This document shows positions 7,064 to 12,876 of a DNA stretch of 17,577 nucleotides, one piece after another. Positions within the stretch are counted from its first letter, which is position 1. Each line of letters opens with the position of its first letter. Made by a program: the position numbers and the translations under genes. The notes beneath the pieces were generated by a model that did not search any database, had not been told where the DNA came from, and saw nothing but the letters and a program-made list of their open reading frames with translations. The DNA comes from JALQXV01 sp964540445. GTDB taxonomy: Bacteria; Patescibacteriota; Saccharimonadia; Saccharimonadales; 2-12-FULL-41-12. Location: contig CAZIMF010000016.1 of assembly GCA_964540445.1 (NCBI GenBank), positions 1 to 17,577 of the forward strand, given 5' to 3'.

Positions 7064-9886
7064 ATGCCAACAATTCGTGATGTCATTTTTTGGCATGTTT
7101 TGTTATACCCAGTTCTGGCTATCGCTGCAGTTCTGTTTTTCCCGGCGTCTGCTCAATCTGCTAATCTACCTATTTCTAGCTGGCTCAAGCCAGACTCTCC
7201 CGTTTTTAAAACTATTAACGCCGCCGTCCCTCCTGGTACCCTACCGCTGTACACTTATAAAGACTGCTTGCCTCATACTAAATTTATAACCATTCCTAAA
7301 AATATCCCCAGAGGCCAAACTGAATCATCATACGAAACCTGTGTTGCTCAAACTGCCTACGGCCAGGTTAGTGTTAGTGACGGTACTGTACGGTTATTCG
7401 ATACCGGCATAGCCGGTGCAGTAAAAACTAGCACTGGTTCCTCAAAACTTATTAGCCCTATATCTAACAGTAAGCACGTCATGTCTGCGGCTGGCGGTTT
7501 GTATGGTGCCAACCGATACATAATTAAAGATTTTGCCGACAATATAGACACTGCGGTGCAGCCAAATGGTTCAATTATCCATAAACTCAAACCGGGTGTC
7601 CCCGAAACAGGAATTAAAAATGCAACAGGTGAGCTTATCGACTTTTCTGACCCCCGTTTTTCAGACAACGGGCAATGGATGATTGCCGACGTCCCCCAGC
7701 GTGGCATGACGCGGGTTAATATCGAGACCGGCGCAACCCTAGTCTTTGGGGCACCATTTAATTATGCAGTGGGGACGAGACCCCAGTTTGTCTCAGCAAT
7801 ATCCGGCGATGGGCGCTACGTCTTTGTCTCTGCTTATAACTATGGCATCTTAAAAATCTATGATTTATCTACCTGCATAGTCAATGCCAATCCGTCGCTT
7901 CAGGCCAATTGCCAATTTAAAGATTTGCTTGGGGCAGCCACCAATCGCTTCAGTAACTTCGAGGGGATTTACCATGTTCAGTTTAGTACCAACTACTCAT
8001 TACGGTTATATATCCGTTACGGTGGAGACTATGGCTACTTTACGCTTACTGCCGCAGGCGAAGTCGAATCGCAGCTTGAGTATCTGGCAACCGGGGACTC
8101 CTTTGCATCAGGAGAAGGTGTTTTTAGCTATAAGCCCGAAACCGACGTCCGCAACCCCTCCAATTCTTGTCATCTGTCATTACTTTCTTACCCATTCTTG
8201 CTGGCTGCCAAAACCGCTTTAAATAGCGTTCAATCAACTGCTTGTTCTGGCGCCCGCATGCAAGACATCGTAAACGCTAACTACACCGAAGAGCTTGCCC
8301 AGTCAAAAGGCAAAAATAACCCCACCGAAGACAGCAACATTATAAGTAACAACTTAGTTGGCTACCGGCCGCAAGTTAATTTTGTTGAGGCTAGCAAACC
8401 GGCAAACCTTACTATTTCTATTGGTGGCAACGACATTGGCTTTGGCAAAATAGTGGTAGCCTGTTTGGCTTCAGGCACTTGTTATAGCGACCCGCAGCAA
8501 AGGCTAAATTTGGTATACACCATTAACCAACAATATGATCAACTGGTAAGCACCTACGACAGTCTCCGCCGTAGCGCCAGCACTGGTGCCCATATTTATA
8601 CAATTGGCTACCCCTTGCTTGCTGTTGCAAACGGTAATTGCGCCGTTAATGTCCATTTGAACCAACAAGAAATTGAATTCACTAACCAGTTAGTGAGCTA
8701 TTTAAATGTAGTTATCCGACAAGCAGCCCAAAAAGCTGGGGTCAGCTATATAGACATCGAACAAGCACTAGTAGGCCACCGACTATGCGAGACAACAAGC
8801 TCAAACGTGGCCGTGAATGGATTAACCGCAGGAGACGATAAAACATTCTCGGTGGCGATTGGCTCAAATTACACCCTAGACGGCTATCTTACGGGTCACG
8901 AGAGTTACCACCCTAATAAACTTGGCCACCAATTAATTAGCCAAGCTATTTCTGGAGCAACCCAAAATTTTATTGCTCCTCCCCCTAACCCAACCCCGGT
9001 GCCCGAACCAACGCAGCTCACTGGCAATGGCTTAATCGTCAACCCCGATCCAAGTCTGTCGCCTCGTACTATAATTTTTGATGATACTGTAACCGATGGG
9101 GTGCTCCCAACCAGTCAACCCCACCAGCTGCATGCCAATAATCTGCAAGCAATCACCCCAGCAACTCTTCGAATTGCCTCGCAAAACAGTCCTGCCGAGT
9201 CGGCTACAATCGGAACATACCAATCAAGTGCAGCAGGCAAAATTGAGAGCAGCTTTACGCTGCCAAGTACTCTAAAGCCGGGAATCCACCTCATCCATCT
9301 TGAGGCAAAAAATAAAGCAGGCGAAGACATCGACATCCAAAAAGTGGTCTATGCCACCCAAAATATAGCTGATCTTGACGGAGACAACACCCCAAACACC
9401 AGTGAAGCCTGCCTATTGTTACCCTCAGCCGGTAAAGACGATGACTCTGATACGGTTGACGACGCTTGCGACCCATATATTGGGAACTCTCCCGTCTTGT
9501 CACTGCCCCCGCCTTCCGAGCCAATTTCCGAATACATACCACCACTCCAAGATGCTGAGGCAATCAACCTGCTCACCTCTCCTTATATAGCCCCGGCAAT
9601 TCTCTCAGCTCTCGAAACTCAACACCACGCTACCTCAACCCTAGCAATTGCCGAGGGGTCAAACCAAGTGCTTGGAGCTGCAGCAACTGTCCCATCACTC
9701 CCATCGCTAACAGCGCTAGGTTCACCAGTTACCGGTGATACTATTACGCATAATCACATCTCCACCGAAGAAAGTCCGATAAAAATTTCTACTCTACTAA
9801 AACGACTATTCGCTGTTTTTATGGTAGTCACTTTTGCCCTTTGTCTGGTAGTGCAAGTCCAGAAGAAGTGGCAGAAGCGGCTATAA
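7064..9886 (+). CDS. Large secreted, membrane-anchored SGNH (GDSL) hydrolase mosaic protein
   Basis: A 940-residue cell-surface protein. Order seen: signal peptide (1 to about 32, ending PASAQSA); an N-terminal region to about residue 335 with propeller-like strand signatures such as SDNGQWMIAD (200) and SGDGRYVFVSA (about 246); an SGNH/GDSL hydrolase domain of about 340-635; a Pro-rich linker (about 638-650); a beta-sandwich-like stretch; a type-3-repeat-like calcium motif with DLDGD and DDDSDTVDDACD (about 770-803); and a C-terminal helix (915-932) followed by basic residues. SGNH landmarks are Ser346 in GDSFASGEG, GGND at 454-457 and His616 in ESYHPN, with Glu613 where many relatives have Asp. 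Such domains hydrolyse esters or acyl groups on lipids and glycans; the substrate here is unknown. The ATG at 7064 has GAGGAG 7 bases upstream. The gene sits 20 bases before a second membrane-protein gene and may serve the glycan made nearby. Confidence 0.85.
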   Translation: MPTIRDVIFWHVLLYPVLAIAAVLFFPASAQSANLPISSWLKPDSPVFKTINAAVPPGTLPLYTYKDCLPHTKFITIPKNIPRGQTESSYETCVAQTAYGQVSVSDGTVRLFDTGIAGAVKTSTGSSKLISPISNSKHVMSAAGGLYGANRYIIKDFADNIDTAVQPNGSIIHKLKPGVPETGIKNATGELIDFSDPRFSDNGQWMIADVPQRGMTRVNIETGATLVFGAPFNYAVGTRPQFVSAISGDGRYVFVSAYNYGILKIYDLSTCIVNANPSLQANCQFKDLLGAATNRFSNFEGIYHVQFSTNYSLRLYIRYGGDYGYFTLTAAGEVESQLEYLATGDSFASGEGVFSYKPETDVRNPSNSCHLSLLSYPFLLAAKTALNSVQSTACSGARMQDIVNANYTEELAQSKGKNNPTEDSNIISNNLVGYRPQVNFVEASKPANLTISIGGNDIGFGKIVVACLASGTCYSDPQQRLNLVYTINQQYDQLVSTYDSLRRSASTGAHIYTIGYPLLAVANGNCAVNVHLNQQEIEFTNQLVSYLNVVIRQAAQKAGVSYIDIEQALVGHRLCETTSSNVAVNGLTAGDDKTFSVAIGSNYTLDGYLTGHESYHPNKLGHQLISQAISGATQNFIAPPPNPTPVPEPTQLTGNGLIVNPDPSLSPRTIIFDDTVTDGVLPTSQPHQLHANNLQAITPATLRIASQNSPAESATIGTYQSSAAGKIESSFTLPSTLKPGIHLIHLEAKNKAGEDIDIQKVVYATQNIADLDGDNTPNTSEACLLLPSAGKDDDSDTVDDACDPYIGNSPVLSLPPPSEPISEYIPPLQDAEAINLLTSPYIAPAILSALETQHHATSTLAIAEGSNQVLGAAATVPSLPSLTALGSPVTGDTITHNHISTEESPIKISTLLKRLFAVFMVVTFALCLVVQVQKKWQKRL

Positions 9887-9906
9887 GCGTTTACAATAGT
9901 GGTATC

Positions 9907-10470
9907 TTGAAACATTATTTATCTATTAAATCCGGAGTGTTTACGAGTCTAGCGGTTGGGCTTTTGGCGGCAGCCACGATTACTGGCAGTGTGAGCTTTG
10001 CTCAGTCACCAGTGCAAACCACCAATACGTCAAACGGCCTGCAACCTCAGGCATCTGCTACCCAGAACTCAGCCAATACCCAAAATCAGGTTGGGACTCT
10101 CCAAAACAATAACGGAGGGAGTGTGCTTAATCAGGCAGGGAACAAACCGCTCGGTGTAGTCTCACGCCCAAATCAGACAAAACCTGATGCCATCGTCGCC
10201 CCAAGCAGCACCGCTAAAGCCGAGTTAAGTGCTCTCCCACACAGTTCAGTTGGGTTACGGGTTGTTTTAGCCACCGTGTTTCTACTTTTCGCTGTTATTG
10301 GAGCGCTCATTTTGCGATTTGCATATCGAGATATGCCCCAAGAAAACAGCGCCGCCGATAGTCTGCCTGCCGAAAAACCTGCAGCGCAACCCGAACCATT
10401 GCGGGCTAAATCGCCGAAAGATCGCAAGCAACAGCGCCGCAAGAAAAAGAAAAAATCTAACCGCCGCTAA
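9907..10470 (+). CDS. Unknown small membrane protein: signal peptide, Gln/Asn/Ser/Thr-rich linker, one TM, Lys/Arg tail
   Basis: I do not recognise a family. The frame is open from 9841, but the first part overlaps the preceding gene and looks like shadow sequence. Starting at the TTG of 9907 gives a 187-residue protein with a convincing signal peptide (KHYLSIK, then a hydrophobic core at residues 11-29 and a SFA-Q cleavage site). The exposed part (33-115) is rich in Gln, Asn, Ser and Thr and lacks Cys. A transmembrane helix covers about 119-136. The cytoplasmic end is Pro/Ala/Glu-rich and then strongly basic (RRKKKKKSNRR). No ribosome binding site precedes the TTG; TACAAT at 9892-9897 would place a transcript start close to it. 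Co-transcription with the SGNH gene is likely. A GTG at 9868 is an alternative start. The basic tail could bind RNA, DNA or acidic lipid; that is a guess. Confidence 0.65.
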   Translation: MKHYLSIKSGVFTSLAVGLLAAATITGSVSFAQSPVQTTNTSNGLQPQASATQNSANTQNQVGTLQNNNGGSVLNQAGNKPLGVVSRPNQTKPDAIVAPSSTAKAELSALPHSSVGLRVVLATVFLLFAVIGALILRFAYRDMPQENSAADSLPAEKPAAQPEPLRAKSPKDRKQQRRKKKKKSNRR

Positions 10471-10493
10471 CCTCGCGCCCATCACAAATTTCA

Positions 10494-10542
10494 GTACTAT
10501 AGTTCGAGTTCATTAACACTTAATGAAACGCAGCTATAGTAC
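10494..10542. repeat. Nested perfect palindrome (9-bp outer and 8-bp inner arms)
   Basis: Outer arms GTACTATAG (10494-10502) and CTATAGTAC (10534-10542) are perfect. They enclose inner arms TTCATTAA (10509-10516) and TTAATGAA (10520-10527), also perfect, around a 3-base loop CAC. The two spacers are exactly 6 bases each, so the 49-base element is symmetric. It lies in the 109-base gap between convergent genes. Neither strand has a T-run after the structure, so it is not a standard intrinsic terminator, though it may still end transcription or shield 3' ends. An operator or recombination-type dyad is also possible. Confidence 0.75.
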
Positions 10543-10574
10543 CGACTAGAGGGGTACCAGCCGATAACAATAGG

Positions 10575-10592
10575 CGCCGTTAGCCAGCGGCG
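10575..10592 (-). terminator. Weak GC hairpin over the jag stop codon
   Basis: CGCCG (10575-10579) and CGGCG (10588-10592) form a 5-bp GC stem with an 8-base loop that contains the jag TAA. On the minus strand it is followed by CCTATTGTTAT, only a partial T-run. It could end the rpmH-rnpA-yidC-jag transcript alone or with the palindrome beyond it. Confidence 0.3.
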
Positions 10593-11041
10593 GGGGGCCG
10601 AAGGACGATGTGGCGGTCACGGCCTTCACCTTCGGATTCGGTGGGCAGACCATGCTCACTGGCGAGCTTGTGGATAACCCGGCGATCGGCGGCATTCATT
10701 GGCTGTAAGTGCATCGCTTCGCCAGACTCTTTAACACTGCTTATCCAATCGAGGGCTTTTTCGCTTAAGCGACCGGCTCGTTGTAGTTTATACTCAGCGA
10801 CATCTACATTGACGCGAGTCATTTCGTAGCCCTGGCTCTTTAGAGCACTGCTTACGAGGAATTGGAGAGCGTGCATGGTTTCGCCGCGTTGGCCAATCAA
10901 AAAGCCATTGAGATGAGTTGAGGGTACTTGGAGCTCAATTACTTCATCTTCGCTATTAGACGCATGGACCGTGGTATTTAAGCCAAAAAAAGACAACAAG
11001 TCCTCTAAATATTTTTTAGCGTATTGGATTGATTCTTCCAC
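10580..11041 (-). CDS. khpB: Jag/KhpB family KH-R3H RNA-binding protein (short form)
   Basis: A 153-residue cytoplasmic RNA-binding protein. It has a KH domain with the GxxG loop Gly50-Gln-Arg-Gly53 in FLIGQRGETMHALQ, then an R3H domain with Arg120-x3-His124 (ADRRVIHKLASEHG) and the terminal GRDRHIVLRP strand. The N-terminal Jag_N domain found in many Firmicutes homologues is absent, which makes this a minimal form. KhpB proteins bind RNA broadly, often with KhpA, and affect cell-wall growth and division in Gram-positive bacteria. The start is GTG at 11041, overlapping the yidC stop as TAGTG, with AGGAG about 6 bases upstream; the two genes are therefore coupled, as the yidC-jag pairing is in most bacteria. 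Confidence 0.93.
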   Translation of the reverse strand: MEESIQYAKKYLEDLLSFFGLNTTVHASNSEDEVIELQVPSTHLNGFLIGQRGETMHALQFLVSSALKSQGYEMTRVNVDVAEYKLQRAGRLSEKALDWISSVKESGEAMHLQPMNAADRRVIHKLASEHGLPTESEGEGRDRHIVLRPPAAG

Positions 11042-12000
11042 TACCTTCTCCTCTTCTTTTTAGCGGCAGATTTGGTTTTAGCAGAACTTTTCTTTTTCTT
11101 GTGAGCGGGCGCGCCTTTCTTCGGCGTAACAGAGGCCAGTAGTTCGGCTTCTTTTTCTTCTGTAGTTTTTTCTTCGGCGATTTGGTGCATTTCTTCAACG
11201 TCTTGGTTAAGCACACGGCGAGTTTGGAAATAGCCCACAACGGCACTGGTTAGGAGGTAGAGTGACAAGGCAGACGGCACGATCAGGGCGAACGAAAAAG
11301 TGGCAATTGGCAGCAAGTAGAGCATCACCTTGCTTATTGCCGCCGTAATTTCAGCTTGGTCAGTCTCTTTGCCGGCAGCGGCTTCTTTAAGGATGACCGA
11401 GAGTTTGCGCGAATCCTGGCTGTTTTGCATCATCAGCTTAGTCTGGAAATATTGCGCAATAGTTGAAATAACCGCCAAAGCTACTGCTGGTAGATAGATG
11501 CCTGCTCCGCCCGGGTCAAAACCTTTATGCGACAAATTAACAATGCCGAGAAAGGTTTCGTCAAATCTACTTATGTCGGCGGCAAGATTTTGTATCCAGG
11601 GGAAGTCGCGGATTGTTTGGTAGGAGAAATCTACAAGACTGCCTGGATTTTGGGTGATCTTAAGAACTGACTGATACAGTGCAATGAAGACCGGTATTTG
11701 GATAATAAGCGTTCCGATTGACGAAAACGGCTTAATACCACGCTCCTTATAAAGCTCCATTTGCAAACGCGCTTCTTTTTGCCGATCGCCGGCCGCGGCT
11801 TTTTTAAGCTTCTTAAGCTCGGGCTGCAATTTACGCATCGCTTTTGCATGGTGCAATTGCTTACGTACCAGAGGCCATAGTGCCAGACGGATGATAATTG
11901 TAAATATGATGATAGAGATACCAAGATCATGGCCTGGTATAACCGCGTAAATAAATTCCAACAGGTTGAATACAGGCTGGACAATATATGTGTTAAACAT
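11041..12000 (-). CDS. yidC: Membrane protein insertase YidC/Oxa1
   Basis: This protein inserts and folds membrane proteins, alone or with the Sec translocon. It has 319 residues and the short Oxa1/Gram-positive layout: no large periplasmic domain before the first core helix, and no lipoprotein Cys at the N-terminus. Arg38 in IIFTIIIRLALWPL is the conserved positive residue of the hydrophilic groove. The cytoplasmic loop LQPELKKLKK with YKERGIKP follows, then hydrophobic segments near IPVFIALYQSVL, LPAVALAVISTIAQYF and the C-terminal PSALSLYLLTSAV. The tail from about residue 285 is very Lys/Arg-rich and should contact the ribosome. AAGGAG lies 12 bases before the ATG. The gene follows rnpA by 33 bases; the small yidD gene often found between them is missing. 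Confidence 0.96.
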   Translation of the reverse strand: MFNTYIVQPVFNLLEFIYAVIPGHDLGISIIIFTIIIRLALWPLVRKQLHHAKAMRKLQPELKKLKKAAAGDRQKEARLQMELYKERGIKPFSSIGTLIIQIPVFIALYQSVLKITQNPGSLVDFSYQTIRDFPWIQNLAADISRFDETFLGIVNLSHKGFDPGGAGIYLPAVALAVISTIAQYFQTKLMMQNSQDSRKLSVILKEAAAGKETDQAEITAAISKVMLYLLPIATFSFALIVPSALSLYLLTSAVVGYFQTRRVLNQDVEEMHQIAEEKTTEEKEAELLASVTPKKGAPAHKKKKSSAKTKSAAKKKRRR

Positions 12001-12033
12001 AGAAACAACTAACTCCTTACTACTACTGTAGCA

Positions 12034-12378
12034 TTAAAGGCCCGATTTTTGGAGCAACTTGATAACCTGGGCTTTTAGTTCTGCGGCCGGCAGCTTGGCC
12101 GGCTGATCATCAAAAACACTAATAACAAGATCCTGTGGCCAAGTCGTTTCTGCCTCTTTGCGGTAGGTACGAACGATTTCGTAAATGCGTCGCCTAATTC
12201 GATTACGGACGACGGCTGACTTGCTCACCTTTTTACTAACGACTACCGCTAGGCGGTAATCCTCGCCGCGCGACCGCGCAAACCGTAAACTCAACCCCTG
12301 CTCGCGTGCAGCCCGCCCCTTGCGGTACACAAAGTTAAGGGAGTTTGGTCCATGAAAGCGATGTTGCTTAGAAATCAT
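12034..12378 (-). CDS. rnpA: Ribonuclease P protein component
   Basis: This is the protein subunit that helps the RNase P RNA bind and cut the 5' leader of pre-tRNAs. It has 114 residues, the normal size. The RNR signature is at Arg58-Asn59-Arg60 within KSAVVRNRIRRRIYEIVR, and the central YRLAVVVSKKVSKSA strand-turn is typical, as is RF near the N-terminus. It lies in the usual place between rpmH and yidC. The ATG at 12378 has no ribosome binding site, but a -10-like TAGTAT (minus strand, 12390-12385) sits 6 bases before it, and a 12-bp hairpin lies further up, between it and rpmH. This suggests rnpA may be made both by read-through and from its own leaderless transcript. Confidence 0.95.
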   Translation of the reverse strand: MISKQHRFHGPNSLNFVYRKGRAAREQGLSLRFARSRGEDYRLAVVVSKKVSKSAVVRNRIRRRIYEIVRTYRKEAETTWPQDLVISVFDDQPAKLPAAELKAQVIKLLQKSGL

Positions 12379-12393
12379 ATGGTTATACTAGCG

Positions 12394-12433
12394 AAAATGG
12401 ACCGGATAGCTTGCAGCAACACCGATCCATTTT
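12394..12433 (-). terminator. 12-bp rpmH-rnpA intergenic hairpin (attenuator or mRNA stabiliser)
   Basis: Arms 12394-12405 and 12422-12433 pair around a 16-base loop. As minus-strand RNA all 12 positions pair, one of them G-U; as plus-strand RNA that position is a C-A mismatch, so the structure fits the rpmH-rnpA direction. The last four bases of the arm are U, but the following bases are CGC, so it is at most a partial terminator. On the plus strand it is followed by TTATATTT and could block transcription towards rpmH. Confidence 0.6.
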
Positions 12434-12452
12434 TATATTTAGAAATTACTTT

Positions 12453-12590
12453 TTAATGGCTCAATCGTACGCGGCCCTTGATGCGACGGCGCTTAAGAAC
12501 GTTGCGGCCAGCTTTAGTGGCCATACGCTTAAAGAACCCGTGCTCTCGCGAGCGGTAACGCTTTTTTGGTTGAAAAGTTCTTTTTGGCAT
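12453..12590 (-). CDS. rpmH: Large-subunit ribosomal protein bL34
   Basis: A 45-residue, very basic ribosomal protein, too short for most automatic gene calls. It starts MPKRTFQPKKRYRSREHGF and continues with KRMATKAGRNVLKRRRIKG and ends RVRLSH, matching the bL34 pattern KRTFQP, HGF-x-x-RM-x-T and GR-x-V-L-x-x-RR-x-KGR. It binds 23S rRNA in the large subunit. It heads the minus-strand operon rpmH-rnpA-yidC-jag, divergent from dnaA, as in most bacteria. Only a weak AGAAAGA precedes the ATG, and promoter P1 ends 10 bases upstream, so the leader may be only 3-4 bases. A longer transcript from P2 is also possible. Confidence 0.97.
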   Translation of the reverse strand: MPKRTFQPKKRYRSREHGFFKRMATKAGRNVLKRRRIKGRVRLSH

Positions 12591-12600
12591 AATCTTTCTA

Positions 12601-12630
12601 ACTATAGAGGTTTTTGGCGCACGTCGTCAA
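12601..12630 (-). promoter_or_regulatory. rpmH promoter P1
   Basis: On the minus strand TTGACG (12630-12625) and TATAGT (12606-12601) are separated by 18 bases, 5 of 6 matches in each hexamer. The -10 element ends 10 bases before the rpmH ATG, giving a very short leader. It is one of the best sigma70-type promoters in the window. Confidence 0.7.
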
Positions 12631-12677
12631 ACGCCCTGCTCCAAAACCACGTCAAATTAACAATAGTATTGCCCAAA

Positions 12678-12706
12678 ACTATAGCAGCTTTTCCACTATT
12701 CTCCAA
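12678..12706 (-). promoter_or_regulatory. rpmH promoter P2 (extended -10)
   Basis: On the minus strand TTGGAG (12706-12701), a 17-base spacer, and TATAGT (12683-12678) preceded by TGC, an extended -10. It uses the same TGCTATAGTT core as the dnaA promoter on the other strand. It would give an rpmH leader of about 80 bases and lies just beside the DnaA box at 12710-12718, so DnaA could influence it. Confidence 0.5.
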
Positions 12707-12709
12707 GTT

Positions 12710-12813
12710 TTGTCCACAATTTAACAGGGTAATCCAAACTATGTGTATAAGTCTGTCTCTGTTTTGCCTATTTCCGGTCATTTTCTAGGGGTTGTCTAAA
12801 AAACTGTGGAAAA
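12710..12813. promoter_or_regulatory. DnaA-box cluster upstream of dnaA
   Basis: Three matches to TTATNCACA: TTGTCCACA at 12710-12718 (one mismatch, plus strand); TGTGTATAA at 12742-12750 (a perfect TTATACACA on the minus strand); TGTGGAAAA at 12805-12813 (TTTTCCACA on the minus strand, one mismatch). A weaker TTTTCCACT is at 12689-12697. They lie between the divergent rpmH and dnaA promoters, and the last one falls just upstream of the dnaA -10, which suits autoregulation by DnaA and a possible second arm of the origin. Confidence 0.7.
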
Positions 12814-12825
12814 GTTTTTTGGGTT

Positions 12826-12834
12826 TGCTATAGT
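12826..12834 (+). promoter_or_regulatory. dnaA promoter (extended -10)
   Basis: TGCTATAGT is an extended -10 (TGn-TATAGT), lying 43 bases before the preferred dnaA ATG; a start near 12841 would give a leader of about 36 bases. The -35 position is occupied by the DnaA box at 12805-12813 rather than by a TTGACA-like sequence, as expected for a promoter repressed by its own product. Confidence 0.55.
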
Positions 12835-12876
12835 TATAGGAACAAAGAAGTCTTGAAAAGAAGGGTACGCAGGAGA

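Noticed and set aside
6996..7289. 97-codon plus-strand frame overlapping the start of the SGNH gene
   Set aside because: It lies in another frame of a gene with a strong ribosome binding site and signal peptide; it is a shadow frame.
9291..9576. Two antisense frames inside the SGNH gene
   Set aside because: They overlap each other in different frames within a coherent coding region and have no ribosome binding sites or family features.
9841..9906. Upstream extension of the small membrane-protein gene to 9841
   Set aside because: It overlaps the end of the SGNH coding region, has no ribosome binding site, and would bury the signal peptide 22 residues inside the protein.
10494..10542. A dif or parS site in the palindrome
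   Set aside because: The arms and central spacing do not match the 11-6-11 dif pattern or the TGTTTCACGTGAAACA-type parS consensus, so neither name is supported.
12411..12788. 125-codon plus-strand open frame between rnpA and dnaA
   Set aside because: It runs antisense across the clear rpmH gene and into the promoter and DnaA-box region, and its protein has no recognisable pattern.
12853..12876. TTG start of dnaA at 12853
   Set aside because: It adds only eight mostly basic residues encoded by the purine-rich leader containing the likely ribosome binding site; the ATG at 12877 fits the family.
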